Shown here: positions 1 through 10,119 of the stretch, piece after piece | How the letters are laid out: every line of letters begins with the position of its first letter | Position numbering within the stretch: position 1 is the first letter of the stretch | Source: Immersiella caudata | Lineage: Eukaryota; Ascomycota; Sordariomycetes; Sordariales; Lasiosphaeriaceae | Direction: 5' to 3' | Assembly: GCA_030512335.1 (NCBI GenBank) | Contig: JAULSU010000006.1 | Span: forward strand, 4,154,001-4,218,000 | Length of the DNA stretch: 64,000 nt | Notes under the pieces: generated by a model | Database searches by the model: none | Told to the model about the DNA's origin: nothing | What the model saw: only the letters and a program-made list of their open reading frames with translations | Translations under genes and position numbers: made by a program

Positions 1-209
1 ATGTGTGTCCATGGCGGGTGGGAGGTGCTGAGGGCGGCGGAGCCGCGTGCGATGTGTGGGAGGAGGGACGGGTCGCCGAGGCAGGGGACTTGGTCGGGGC
101 GGGTGAAGGGGCCGGGGAGGCAGGTGTTTGTTATTGTTGTTGCAAGAACCGAATGGGTGAGCAGGGCGGCGTATACCAGCGCCTGGGTAGGTCGTGTGAG
201 TATCGCCAT
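1..209 (-). CDS. Secreted protein, N-terminal fragment (runs off left edge)
   Basis: Reading leftward from an ATG whose complement lies at 207-209, the frame stays open for 69 codons to the window edge. The first ~23 residues form a clear signal peptide: a short basic start (MAILTRP), a hydrophobic core (LVYAALL) and an Ala-type cleavage site near VLA/TT. The mature start has Cys residues in Pro-rich context (TCLPGP, VPCLGD), consistent with an extracellular protein. The remainder, and so the family, lies outside the window. The downstream neighbour on the same strand is the phosphatase ending at 709. What I see is the signal peptide and open frame; that this is a real secreted protein is inference. 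Confidence 0.6.
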   Translation of the reverse strand, partial: MAILTRPTQALVYAALLTHSVLATTITNTCLPGPFTRPDQVPCLGDPSLLPHIARGSAALSTSHPPWTH

Positions 210-708
210 GTTTGCGGCTGTGTCTTCTGAGAGTTGTCAAGACCAGAGGTTTTACTCAGGTGGCCATCCCTTGCAAGCTGTCTGGCTTGGCTCGTCGGAG
301 GAAAGATTTGACAGCTGCAGGTTTGACGTCGATCTGTAAAGGATTGTTCTTGGTATTGGTATTAGCCGACCAGTCGTCTTTTGCCATTCTTGTTCCATTG
401 ATGGCGGACGGTTGACAGGCGGGCTTGGAGTTGCGCCAAGCCGGGTCGTGAAGGCTGGGCATCGGAATGCTCCGAGGACTCTTACGGCGGAGAGGTCGCA
501 CTGGCGAGGTGGCAAGATGTGCTGTGTGGAGTTTGGCCAAGTAATAGTACGGTTGTGAATTATAGCAAAAAAGTGTTGAGTGAAGGGGTTGGCTGGTTCA
601 ACCTCAAAGGCCAACTTTTGGGCTCATTTGAGTCTCTTCGAGAGCCCACCTCACTTGACCTTGACAACACAATGCGCTCCCAACACAATGCGCTCCCAAG
701 CAACCCCC
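210..708. other. Intergenic, no gene seen
   Basis: This lies between the start of the left-edge secreted protein and the stop of the phosphatase, both on the minus strand. It should hold the promoter of the former and the 3' end of the latter. Short open frames here have no protein-like composition. Confidence 0.5.
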
Positions 709-1545
709 TCACTTCACCACCACCACCCTCCTCCCCCTCCTCTTCCCCCCTGGGCTCTCCACCCCCGCCCTCCTCTCAAGATACTCCCTATACGCCCTCT
801 TCGGCATCATCATCCCACCCTCTTCCCCCTCCTCCCAAATATCACACCCAACCTCCTCCCAGACTCTCAACTGCTCCAAGAAACTCTCACTCGGCCTCGC
901 CTCCCTCCTCTTCCCCGCCACATACGCCAGCGTCTTATCCACCCCCTTTCCCCACTTCCGCATCAAGTACGCCGTCACCGCCGTCGGAGACCTTGATACG
1001 CCCGCTATACAATGCACTAGGACGTTTTGCTCCGCGTTCATTTGGGCGTCGATGAAGTCGCATATCTTTTGGAAGTGCATTAGTAGGTCTTGGGTGTCCG
1101 AGTCGAATGCGGGGATGACAAGGTGTTGGCTTTGATGGGTGTCGGAGTCTGACTCTGAAGAGGGAATTTGAGACTGGAACTTGGGTGTTGCCCAGCGTGG
1201 ATGTCGCGATTCAACGAGGGAGACGATGGCGCTGATGTTGTGTTCTTGGAGCTTGGGCACGTGGTAGGATGCGACGATGTTTCCGAGGTAGAGGCCGGGG
1301 ATGATTCGGGATATGTCGACGAAGCGGACTTCGTCGGCTTCCCATTTTGCGGTTTCCTGGTCGTTTGGCAGGGATGGGGTGTGGGTTGGCATGATGGTTC
1401 CGGTTGGGGGCTGACGGGGTAGGAGCGAGTTGTTTTTGAGTTGTTGAGTGAAGGCAGGCGCGGCTGAAGGGGTTGCGGGCAGAGATTTGTCGGTTGGGAC
1501 AGGTGCGGGGTACCTCCACCAGACATGCCGAGCCGACAACTCCAT
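709..1545 (-). CDS. Dual-specificity protein phosphatase
   Basis: A 278-residue protein, single exon. The catalytic signature HCIAGVSRS (Cys ~179, Arg ~185) is the HCx5R motif of the protein tyrosine/dual-specificity phosphatase superfamily. It is preceded by the usual DUSP entry motif IIPGLYLGN (~81-89) and a likely general-acid Asp in PAFDSD (~146-150). The enzyme should dephosphorylate phospho-Tyr/Ser/Thr, or a small phosphorylated substrate. There is no signal peptide. The first ~51 residues are low-complexity and could be 5' UTR; a second start at 1392 (MPTHTPS) keeps the whole catalytic domain. The C-terminus is Arg-rich and unstructured. The HET gene starts 288 bp away on the opposite strand, so the two may share a divergent promoter. 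Confidence 0.85.
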   Translation of the reverse strand: MELSARHVWWRYPAPVPTDKSLPATPSAAPAFTQQLKNNSLLPRQPPTGTIMPTHTPSLPNDQETAKWEADEVRFVDISRIIPGLYLGNIVASYHVPKLQEHNISAIVSLVESRHPRWATPKFQSQIPSSESDSDTHQSQHLVIPAFDSDTQDLLMHFQKICDFIDAQMNAEQNVLVHCIAGVSRSPTAVTAYLMRKWGKGVDKTLAYVAGKRREARPSESFLEQLRVWEEVGCDIWEEGEEGGMMMPKRAYREYLERRAGVESPGGKRRGRRVVVVK

Positions 1546-1833
1546 TGATAGGACGGCCCTGGACGCAGCGAGATGCTTCTAAGTGCTTGACCTCCCCATC
1601 TTCTTCATTCTCCCTGGTCTCAGCTTCTGTTGATAGACCCGTGCGACCTCTCCAACCCTCCCCTCCCCACAAGGAAAAGCAAAGCACAATGGTGAGGTTT
1701 TTCCCGATTTGGAAAGCTGCCTCCGATTGTGGCTTGCGGCTGAGCTCCGACAACAGGACATAAACAGGATTCAGGAAACCTCGGGCTCAAAACTTTTCTG
1801 CACTGCCATCACTCATCCAACAAAGGGGCCAAG

Positions 1834-4587
1834 ATGGAGTCGCGCGCTGAACGCCATGTGCAGGAGCATGTAAGGAGGGAGAATGAAGAGCGCTTCTGTT
1901 TCCGACTTGACGACCTCCAAAACAACATTCAAGCACGGCTTGAGAAAGTTATGAGGGATACGGGTAGGTCCGGGAGGCATTGAGATCGTCTGCGCATTTG
2001 TGCTCACTGCTCTTCTTACCAGGGCTCGAAAGTATCGAAAACAACCGGAAACCCAGTTCTGATGACAGCGACGAACGTAAGGGGAGATACTTGGTCGACT
2101 GCTATAACCAGATTCTCGACAAGGCGCTTCCTATGGCTGCTTTTACCTCCACCTCTTATTCAAGACTTGGGGATAGAGTAGGTTGCGCCGCAACGGCCCT
2201 GATGACGAGCAGCGAGCATCAAAATCCATTATACTTGAACCTAGAACTTGAGTTGGGACCTGGCTCCGAAGCTATTCGACTCTTGGAGCTCCTCCCTGGG
2301 ACTGGCGATGGTCCAGTCGAAGCAAGGCTATTCTGCGTGCAGAAACCCCAAGATCGCCCATACGAAGCGCTTTCCTACACCTGGGGGGCAAAAGTCAAGA
2401 GTCGCACCATCCAGGTGAACGGGCAGCTGGTCCACGTAAACGACAACCTATTCAACGCTCTGGTGTCGCTCCGCCTGGAAGATCGATCTCGGACATTGTG
2501 GGTGGACGCCCTGTGTATCAACCAAAAAGATAACGCCGAGAAGCAAGCCCAAGTTGCCATGATGGGCACCATCTATCACGAGACAGACACAGTGTTAATT
2601 TTCCTGGGCATGCCCACGGCGCAGAGCTACACCTTCTTCGACTTCGTGGATCGCGGGCCCGGGTTCCCAGACATCACCGACGACAATGTCGGCGAGATTG
2701 CCATTGCCTGTGGTCTAGACGAAATGGCTGTCCTCGCCTCCTTTGTCGAGCTCGCTCAGAGCCCGTGGTGGACTCGCGTGTGGGTGCTTCAGGAACATTA
2801 CATGGCCCGCAACGAGATCAAGTGGTACGTCGGCTCGAGGTGCATGGCAGGAGCTATCTTTTCCCGCGACATGCTCTCTGTTGGCTACGCCGCGATCCAG
2901 CATTACGGTCCGCTCTCGCATCCCGAAGCACCGGTTACATACGGGCTCGCCAACTGCGGCGTCTCGAAATTTTGTGAAACTCTCAAACGGCTCAGCGGCA
3001 CCTTGTACAACCACCGACATGACACGGCGTACAGCAGGCCCCGACGCATTCTCGCCAAGTTGGACAGAGAGGCTGAAGACCACCGCGATTACGTGTATGG
3101 GATCCGGGAGCTCTTCGAACCGCACCTCCGCCAGCTGTTTCCCCCCGACTATACTGTCAGCACCGTTGCTATATTTGAGAGACTTGCCGCGGTACTGCTC
3201 ATCATGGAGGGCTGGGCAGACATGCTGTGGTGGTTTCCACGCCGTCTCCCTGGCGCCGGTGAAGAAAAAAGGCCATCCTGGCTGCCCGATTTCACTAAAC
3301 GAGTACGGCCTGTCACCACGGAGCTAACAGCGCCTTCAATCGCAGAAGAGGGCCCAAAAACGGCAAGCTGTGTCATCATCAACAGGGTTCTCTACCTAGG
3401 TGGTTGCTCGCTGGATGTCGTCAGCGAGGTTGTCTCGATTCCCGACCAGTGCGAGGCGTTCGACGCGCTCAGGGGCGCGTGGAGATTCGAGAGAGCGTAT
3501 TGCTTCGAGACAGGAAGAAACAGTAACAACACACACCACACAAAGCTTGCCGGTTGGATGACTCATGGAGATCGAGACTCTCACACGATACCGTTGTTTC
3601 CGTTCTTTTTGCCCTTATCCGGTGTGGTCCAGACGCAGTTCGATCTCCATTTCGCCCGACTGAATGACGAGTTTCAATCGCTCTCTCGGCTGGCTACGAC
3701 ACACACCGAGGCTCACGAGCGTTTCCATCGCGAAGGACCACAAATCCTCCGAGCGATGCGCGGGGGTAACGAGATTGTCCGGAGTTCTGTCTAGCACAGC
3801 GTCCGATTTCGTCACGGCGTGTGGGTTTGACTTTGAAAATCTCTCGCGTCATCTGCGAGATGCCGCCCTTGGTCAATCACACGCCTCCGAGTTCGCAAAG
3901 ATCTCGTATCCTGATATCATTCAGGCTATCAGAGACGCTAGCGACGGCAACGAGGCGCATTTTCGCTCATTGCTAGCCGTAACCGCCAGCGCGGCACGCA
4001 TGGCAGACCAGCTCCGCGACTACTGTATCCAAACAGGACACAATCCTGACATGGACCATATCGTGGATAGTGGCAGAAGAGCTCAGCTGGAACTCCTCCG
4101 CTGCCGGAAAACGGCCGTTGCAGATGTTGAGCGGCGAGTCGAGCTGTTTGGACGCAGCGTCGACGACGATATTGCTCTAGACAAGGCAAGGCAGGAGCTG
4201 CTTGACCAGGAGAGGGTCCTAGGCGAGTTTGAAGGTAGGGCTACGATCACGAATCGTATCTTTAGCGCGAGCAAGAAGACATGGGATCGTCGGGCTGAAG
4301 AAGCCGCCGAAATGTTTCGAGGCCGCGATTTTTCCCGCACCAGCGAGGGACTCGTAGGGGTCTCGAGCCCGGGCGTTGAGGGGATCAAAGCGGGAGACCA
4401 GATACTCATCGTAGATGGTCTTTCGTTTCCATTAGTAGCAAGAAGGATGGAGGCCAGTGGCAATCACACTTGTAGCATCATAGGTTGTGCTACGGTTCGG
4501 GGGGTTAAGCCTGGCCATGCGTGCGAGGATGTACTGCTGCCTGCAGGTTGGATGAAGAAGCCAAAGCAACTTTTTATGTTTGAGTAA
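1834..4587 (+). CDS. HET-domain protein (frame break near 3766-3800)
   Basis: Exon 1 is 1834-1963, followed by a 59-nt intron (1964-2022, GTAGGT...TTACCAG), then a long frame from 2023. The HET domain is unmistakable: YEALSYTWG (~157), LWVDALCINQ (~202-211) and a WTRVWVLQE motif. HET proteins trigger heterokaryon-incompatibility cell death in filamentous ascomycetes. The frame stops at 3792-3794, yet the next frame runs on to 4587 and carries the typical HET C-terminal segment (GDQILIVDGLSFP...). The two frames can be joined by removing a 34-nt GT...AG segment (3766-3799) or a 79-nt one (3721-3799). A 34-nt intron is shorter than usual for fungi, so a real frameshift is equally likely. Spliced across, the protein is near 900 residues. 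Confidence 0.8.
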
Positions 4588-4603
4588 GGGGCTAGCTATG
4601 TAG

Positions 4604-4630
4604 TTTTTTTTTTTTTTTTTTTTTTTTTTT
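4604..4630 (+). repeat. Poly-T tract
   Basis: An uninterrupted run of 27 T begins about 17 nt after the HET gene stop codon. It probably lies in the 3' UTR or terminator region. Confidence 0.9.
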
Positions 4631-4709
4631 AGTTTTCTTTTTGTAGCAGTTTTTCAGGTATAGGACCTTTTTCCAGCTCATGCCATCGCTCCTATATCAC
4701 ACTCATCCG

Positions 4710-5438
4710 TCACCAGCCCGGAGTACCCTCCAACCGCTGCGTCAGCGACAGAGCAAACAAACAAACCCCTTCCTTCCCCTCACCCCCCAACGAAGCTACA
4801 ACCTCAAAAGTCCACACGCCCGTCTTCACAAAGGGCCCCGGGATCCAGTAATCCGTCAGGATCTCATTCTGCCCTTCCAGCGCCAAGTGGTCAACATACG
4901 CGCCCGTAGCATTGCGGATCCCAATGTGTGCTCCCTCACCCAGCTCCACCGTGCGGAAAGGAATGGCCACGCTGCTCCGCTCTAATTTGGCCCCGTCGTC
5001 CAGGACAGCCGAGCTGGAAATCGTGAGGGTTGCGGCTGCGAGATGCGCGAGTTCTAGGTTGAGCTTTTGTCGCGTGGAGGCGGGGATCCAGCCGCGGATG
5101 AGGAGGAAGAAGTATTTGCTCCTGTGAGATCTATTAGCTTTCTTTCTCTCATTGGGACATTTCAGGGGTAGGTTCAAGTACACTGGGATGGGCGTTGGCG
5201 CGATCTCGAGAAACCTAATGTAAAAGATTTGCTCGGCTTTGGGCACCGGACCGAAAAAGGCGTCGTTATTCCCCGGAACGGAGTTGGACGCTTCCGTCTC
5301 GGACATGCTGATGGTTTTGGCTTTTGTGAGCGGATGTTGGATGGTGTTTTGTGACGCGGGGCCAGCTGCAGTTGCGGTGAAGCTCAGCGCGATCAAGGCA
5401 ACAACCAAGCTGAGGCGCACACCGATATTCGCTTTCAT
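4710..5438 (-). CDS. Small secreted protein of unknown function
   Basis: The start is the ATG at 5438, chosen because it opens directly into a signal peptide (MKANIGVRLSLVVALIALSF, cleavage near TAAG). An in-phase 60-nt intron (5122-5181, GTACTT...CTCACAG, branch GCTAATA) is predicted; without removing it the frame stays open but reads an odd basic segment. The spliced protein is ~222 residues. The mature part alternates short hydrophobic strands with Gly-rich turns (for example TGVWTFEVVASLGG near the end), suggesting a beta-rich extracellular fold. I do not recognise the family. It converges on the HET gene, whose stop is ~120 bp away. Confidence 0.6.
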   Translation of the reverse strand: MKANIGVRLSLVVALIALSFTATAAGPASQNTIQHPLTKAKTISMSETEASNSVPGNNDAFFGPVPKAEQIFYIRFLEIAPTPIPVYLNLPLKCPNERKKANRSHRSKYFFLLIRGWIPASTRQKLNLELAHLAAATLTISSSAVLDDGAKLERSSVAIPFRTVELGEGAHIGIRNATGAYVDHLALEGQNEILTDYWIPGPFVKTGVWTFEVVASLGGEGKEGVCLFALSLTQRLEGTPGW

Positions 5439-7038
5439 GATGTCGCAAGGGGGAAGGTGGCTGTAAACGTGGAGTGGACTCGGTTGTGGATGTAGTAAGC
5501 GGACACCTTGCGTTGAGAGCACGAAAGGCTATAGGATCGAGTTCTTGGAACCAGGCAGCCAACTGAAATTGGGCTGGTTTTAAGCGCCTCCACGTATTTA
5601 TAAGTAGGCACCTCAATTATGCGAACAGTTCAGGGAAGGATCAACTGAAGCTCAGGACAAATCAGCCGCAGTTTACCCTAGCTCATCTTAGGTGAGGAAA
5701 TCGGACGAAAAAGAAGCTTCGCTTGCCTAGATTTGTCGCAGCCTCAGGCTTGCTGTTTCTCAACGCCAGACTAGCAACTTTCTTGGCACAATGTCTTGGG
5801 TCGCGCGCTCTCGCTCGACGCGTTCCTTTGTCCCTAAGTTTTCAGTTGTGTGAGAAACACTGCACTCTGGATTTGATGGAATTTTTGTGGGTTGCAGCAG
5901 CTTGATTGTATTGCTTGTTGGGGTTCTGGCTTTCAGCCAGAACCTCCTTCTTTATAAGCCAATTCGTAGGATTCAGCTTCGTCAACACTATGGCTGAGGC
6001 TGACTGGCGTTCAGGCCTGCAGGTCGTCACAGTTTTCCAGCAGGCGCGAGGTGTTCTGGTAGATGTCACGATGAAGGCTTTTAGTTCTTTCATAGTTCCG
6101 GCACTTCTACAATAGCGTCGGCCATTAGCCTAACCTTATAAAAGCGCTGATGATGGGATCCGGATAAGCAAACTTGTTCTAGAGAGCGGAAAGGGAATGA
6201 AGCGATCCTTCCGCGCTTCCCCGTGTAATTGATGTCCGTGAGAACGGACGCGATGTCCGCAAGGACGGACGCGATGTTACCCCGCGCGGACGCCGCCGTA
6301 CTCGGATCCACCGATCCCGCAGGAGGGAGCTAAAATTTCGGTTCCTCTTGACAAAATCGTTGCTGGAAATGAAGGACTAGTGGGAATCTAGTTTCGCTAG
6401 CGGCCGCGCTAAGTTTGACATCGTTAGGCATCCGAACAAGGAAGACAATCGCTCGGACGGCCAGCGTCAGTGCAGACAATTTTTTTTTAGCTCTGCAACT
6501 GTAACCGGTGAACCGGTGTGGGCGCATTTTGCTTGCAACCACCACATGCAGCCCGGATTTGATGCTTGGAATCTGAGACCAGCATCCAACTCAGCGTTTG
6601 AGGGGACATGTATACATCTATCAAACGACACGTACTGGGTCCTCCGGATCTATTCAGGCACACCCACCAAGGCGACCCAGTGGTAGGAGTCTGACTCGCA
6701 ATAAATCATTGGCATCATTTGAAGACGCAGGCCGGCAGAGTCCCTGGACTCGATGCTCAGCGACGCGGTAAAATCGGCTCGATCAAATGCATCACCACGG
6801 AGCTGACTCGTGAAAGGTCTTGGGTCCCCTGGGAAGTGACCGTGCGCACACGGTATTTTTCTCATTTCTGGATTTCCATGCATGCCCCCCGGTCCTGCTA
6901 GAACCCCGGTCTGTCAAGCTCCCAGCCGTGCGCTTGGGCGTAACACCTTCCTTAGCGTCGGGTTCCTTGGGAACAATTGGAAGACTCGCCACCCCTCGCA
7001 TCGGGGACTAGGGTCATTGAGACGAGGAAAAAGCAGAT
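5439..7038. other. Intergenic, 1.6 kb, no gene seen
   Basis: No frame here has protein-like content on either strand. The only structured element is the 3 x 21-nt tandem repeat at 6231-6293. It separates a minus-strand gene from a plus-strand gene, so it should hold both promoters. Confidence 0.55.
6231..6293. repeat. 21-nt tandem repeat, three units
   Basis: Units 6231-6251, 6252-6272 and 6273-6293 share a gatgt...cggacgc frame; the first two differ at only a few positions and the third is more diverged. The first unit contains a perfect small inverted repeat, GTCCGT-gaga-ACGGAC. On the minus strand it would read as a heptad (ASVLxDI), but the surrounding frame is not convincingly coding. 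Confidence 0.75.
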
Positions 7039-8457
7039 ATGTACGGCCCCATCCCTTCCCTCTTACTCCGCAATCTACCACTTCGAGTCCTCGTGGTGCT
7101 GCCGATCATCAACATGTCGACCGATGGTACGAACGGCACGTTGGCCGGACCTGGACCCGGGAATGCTACGGAGGTTCCCCCACCGTTCGACCCTTCTCTC
7201 TTCACCGAAGTCCCCATCTCGGAACGCCAAGCCCACTTGTCGCGCGTCTTCGTTGGCGTGACCTCGGTGCTGGTTGTGTTATGTACTCTTACGTTTTTTG
7301 TTCGAATGTACCAACGGATACGGCCGGTGTGGAAGGTGGGATGGGATGATTACTTTATCGTTGTGGGATACGTAAGTCCATCCCTTTCTTTTCTTTGCCT
7401 TTTTTTTTTCCTTTTCTTTTTCCCTTTTTTTAAAAAAGGGGGGCAACAGGTGGTATTTATTGGATAATGGCTGATGGTGGCTCAGTGTCTCAGCATCATC
7501 GACTGGTCCTTCCTACTCCTCCAGCAGAACCTTCAAGCCGGCGTCATTTCCATCGAGCAGAACGTGCACGCAGGTCGGTACGGCTGGATCGCCATCGGAA
7601 TCTGGGGTATATCCATGACATGCCTCAAGGTCTCCGTCGCACTCACACTGTACCGCATCAAGTCCAAGTCGCTGCCCTGGCGCATCTTTCTCTTCACAAT
7701 TGTGGGCGTGCAGGTGGCTTACGGCGTGCTCAACTTGATCTTCAACCTCGGCATCGCGTGCCGGCCGCTCGCAAAGGCTTGGGATTTCCGCATCATCGAG
7801 GGCTCTTGCGTGCCCACCGATGTGATGCGCGCAGCGTCCAACACAGGCTCGGGGGTTAACATTGTGACGGACGTGCTGTTATCACTCGCGCCGAGCGTGT
7901 TCCTGCGCAAGCTCAACCGCCCTCTGCGCGAGCGCATCTTCATCTGCGTCCTGATGGGCCTCGGCCTCTTCGCCTCGACCTGGTCTGTCATCAAGACTGT
8001 GCAGGTGCAAAAATTCTACGACCCAACGGTGCCGCTCGAGGAGATAGGCCCTATCGGCATCACCGTGTCGACTTACACCGTGCTCGAGCAGCTGACAGGC
8101 ATCCTCGCCGCCTGCATTCCGGCCCTCAAGGGCATACTGCAGTCCTGCCTCGGCCGCATGGGGGTGTCGCTGACCGACTCGAGATCACGACCGGGCCGGT
8201 CCGGCTACTACATGAACGGTCGGTCCAACACCGGACCCACCAGTCGAACCGTCCCCGGCGGCATCACCGCCACCACCACTACCATCATCACCAATCCCTT
8301 CCGATCCGAACACATCGACGAGGAGGAAAAGGGCCTGGAGATGCACGGCATGCGCCGTGGCATGTCCACACCGCCCAAGTCGGGCGGTGTGGTGTTCTTC
8401 AGGGAGCCCGACGTAGATTTCAAGGGTCCCGTGGTCACCACCGTCCACGCTGTATGA
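7039..8457 (+). CDS. Fungal rhodopsin-fold (Pth11-like) integral membrane protein
   Basis: Exons 7039-7371 and 7486-8457 flank a 114-nt intron (GTAAGT...GGCTCAG), giving ~434 residues. The conserved features of the fungal rhodopsin-domain family are visible: a FVRMYQR...VGWDDYFIVVGY segment after TM1-2, GRYGWIAIGIWG before TM3, NIVTDVLLSLAPSVFLRKL, and GILAACIPALKG near the last helix. Seven membrane segments fit. The extracellular N-terminus has several N-glycosylation sequons and no CFEM cysteines. The cytoplasmic tail (~80 residues) is Ser/Thr/Pro-rich. Family members are proposed plasma-membrane sensors related to the appressorium protein Pth11; the ligand is unknown. An alternative start at 7114 (MSTDGTNG) would remove a short hydrophobic N-terminal stretch. 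Confidence 0.82.
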
Positions 8458-8961
8458 TATACGCTGTATGATAGATGGCATTAGTTGCATCAAATGTTAC
8501 TGTTTCCGTGCCTATGATTACCCTATTTTCATGGTTCGCAATAGAACGCCCGAGGCATGTGTTGGATTTTGACGGGGGTACTTGGAGACACGGTGACCAA
8601 TTTACAACGAAGTAAGGATAAGAGTATTGCCGGACAGCATCCATGTTGTTGGGACTAGAAGTTCCACCGTAGCTGGGCCAAGTGCACGCAGGACCGCACC
8701 CTGCGCTTCTAAAGGGATGTCATCGACTTCAAGGGCATCATCGTCAACAGAAAGTCTGGTCTCGCGGCGCTGGCCTCTCCCGCTGGCTCAAGAAGTGAGG
8801 TCATAAGCTGCGGTTCGAAGCTTTATCAGTGCGAACTGAAACTAAAAGTGGCAGCACAAGCCGTAATAGCAGCTACCATGCACCATATCTATCGACTTTC
8901 GGGCCTGTGAAAACGACGTTTAGACTTTTGCTTGCCGTTTATGGAGAGAAATATTATAGCT

Positions 8962-9243
8962 TTAGATGTAAAATACCACGTGTACCTGTTGATGAGACCT
9001 AGTGATGTCGTGAGGAGGGCACCAACGACAGGGGCAATCCATAATACAAGCGTTTGAGCACCGAAAGCTAATGCTAGTAGGATAGTAGCAGAGCAGGAAA
9101 ACAATGGCAACGCCCAGCAAAAACACGACGCAGATAGTAAGCAGCGTGATGGTGGAAAGCATCGACAGGGGCATCCTGAAGTCGATGGTCCATCCTGAAA
9201 ATGCACCAACAGCCTGCCACGAAGCAAACCAGTACGACGCCAA
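8962..9243 (-). CDS. Possible small membrane protein or fragment
   Basis: A 93-residue frame from 9243 starts MASYWFASWQAV and contains a strong hydrophobic helix (TLLTICVVFLLGVAIVFLL). Just past it the protein-like reading switches to a neighbouring minus frame (ALAFGAQTLVLWIAPVVG...LGLIN), which suggests a missed intron or a frameshift. The C-terminal part of the single-frame reading is Cys/Pro-rich and unlikely to be native. It is unrecognised and weakly supported; it could be a relic or a chance hydrophobic frame. Confidence 0.25.
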   Translation of the reverse strand: MASYWFASWQAVGAFSGWTIDFRMPLSMLSTITLLTICVVFLLGVAIVFLLCYYPTSISFRCSNACIMDCPCRWCPPHDITRSHQQVHVVFYI

Positions 9244-9470
9244 ATATTATGCTCGTGAGACATAAGGAGTTACACCAAGGCCCTCCAGTTCCCCAGAACT
9301 TAGGTTTAGGTCGGAGATGGCGCTCTCCTCCCTTCCGTATCTAAGAGAACATCGCTTCCTTACCTTTACATATACAAGGCTACTAGCAGCCAGAGTTACC
9401 AGTCATCGTGAAGCTCATCTCCTCATCGCCGTCTTGGTGAGTGCGGCGGCTCCCCCAAGCCCACCCAAGA

Positions 9471-9471
9471 C

Positions 9472-9518
<47 letters not shown>

Positions 9519-9519
9519 C
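9471..9519. repeat. (CAA)n microsatellite
   Basis: About 15 nearly perfect CAA/AAC triplets, reading as poly-Asn on plus and poly-Val on minus in spurious frames. Confidence 0.95.
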
Positions 9520-10119
9520 CTACAACAATCGGCAGTGTTGCTCCAAAGCGACACCGAGTCACTCGCTGATCTGGTTTAATCATTTGCCCCCGCAAGCTAC
9601 AATCTCCATCAGCGCACGCACCAATGAACTGCTGACCGTCACACAAAGTCTGTGGCGCAGGTTCACTTTGGTAAACACGCGCATTATCGGCAGGAATGTC
9701 TGGGACGAAAATTGGAAAAATCCGTTCGACAGTGTTGTCACGGGTGCTGACTATATTCCTTCTGAGGGTCAGATGGTTTACAGCGAAGTCGCTGGCGATG
9801 TGAACGTTCGACAGCCCATCCACAGGGGCGTCCGCCCTGGTGCCAGAACAAGAGCTTGGTGCTGTTTTCCTGCGACGCCTCGCGGAACATATTAAGTATG
9901 GTCGGTAACAGTTGTTGTAATGGGGAAGTCAAACCGAGACGTTAAAAAGTCGAGTCAGGTACATTCGGTACCAAGGTAGCGTTTAGGAGAAGGATCGTCA
10001 GCAAAAGGTTGCACTCGCCTTACACTCTTCAAACAATCAACAGTCGGCTGCACAAGGTTAACGATAAAGGTGCGTAAGCGCCTAAGGGCGAGCGACTATT
10101 TTTCCAGAACACGTACTGC

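Larger units (their letters stand above)
8458..10119. other. Intergenic, mostly empty
   Basis: Apart from the weak membrane-protein candidate at 8962-9243 and the CAA microsatellite at 9471-9519, nothing recognisable is present. Frames around the microsatellite are artefacts of the repeat. Confidence 0.5.

Noticed and set aside
9317..9895. 192-codon plus frame across the CAA repeat
   Set aside because: Kept open mainly by the poly-Asn microsatellite; no domain or conserved text.
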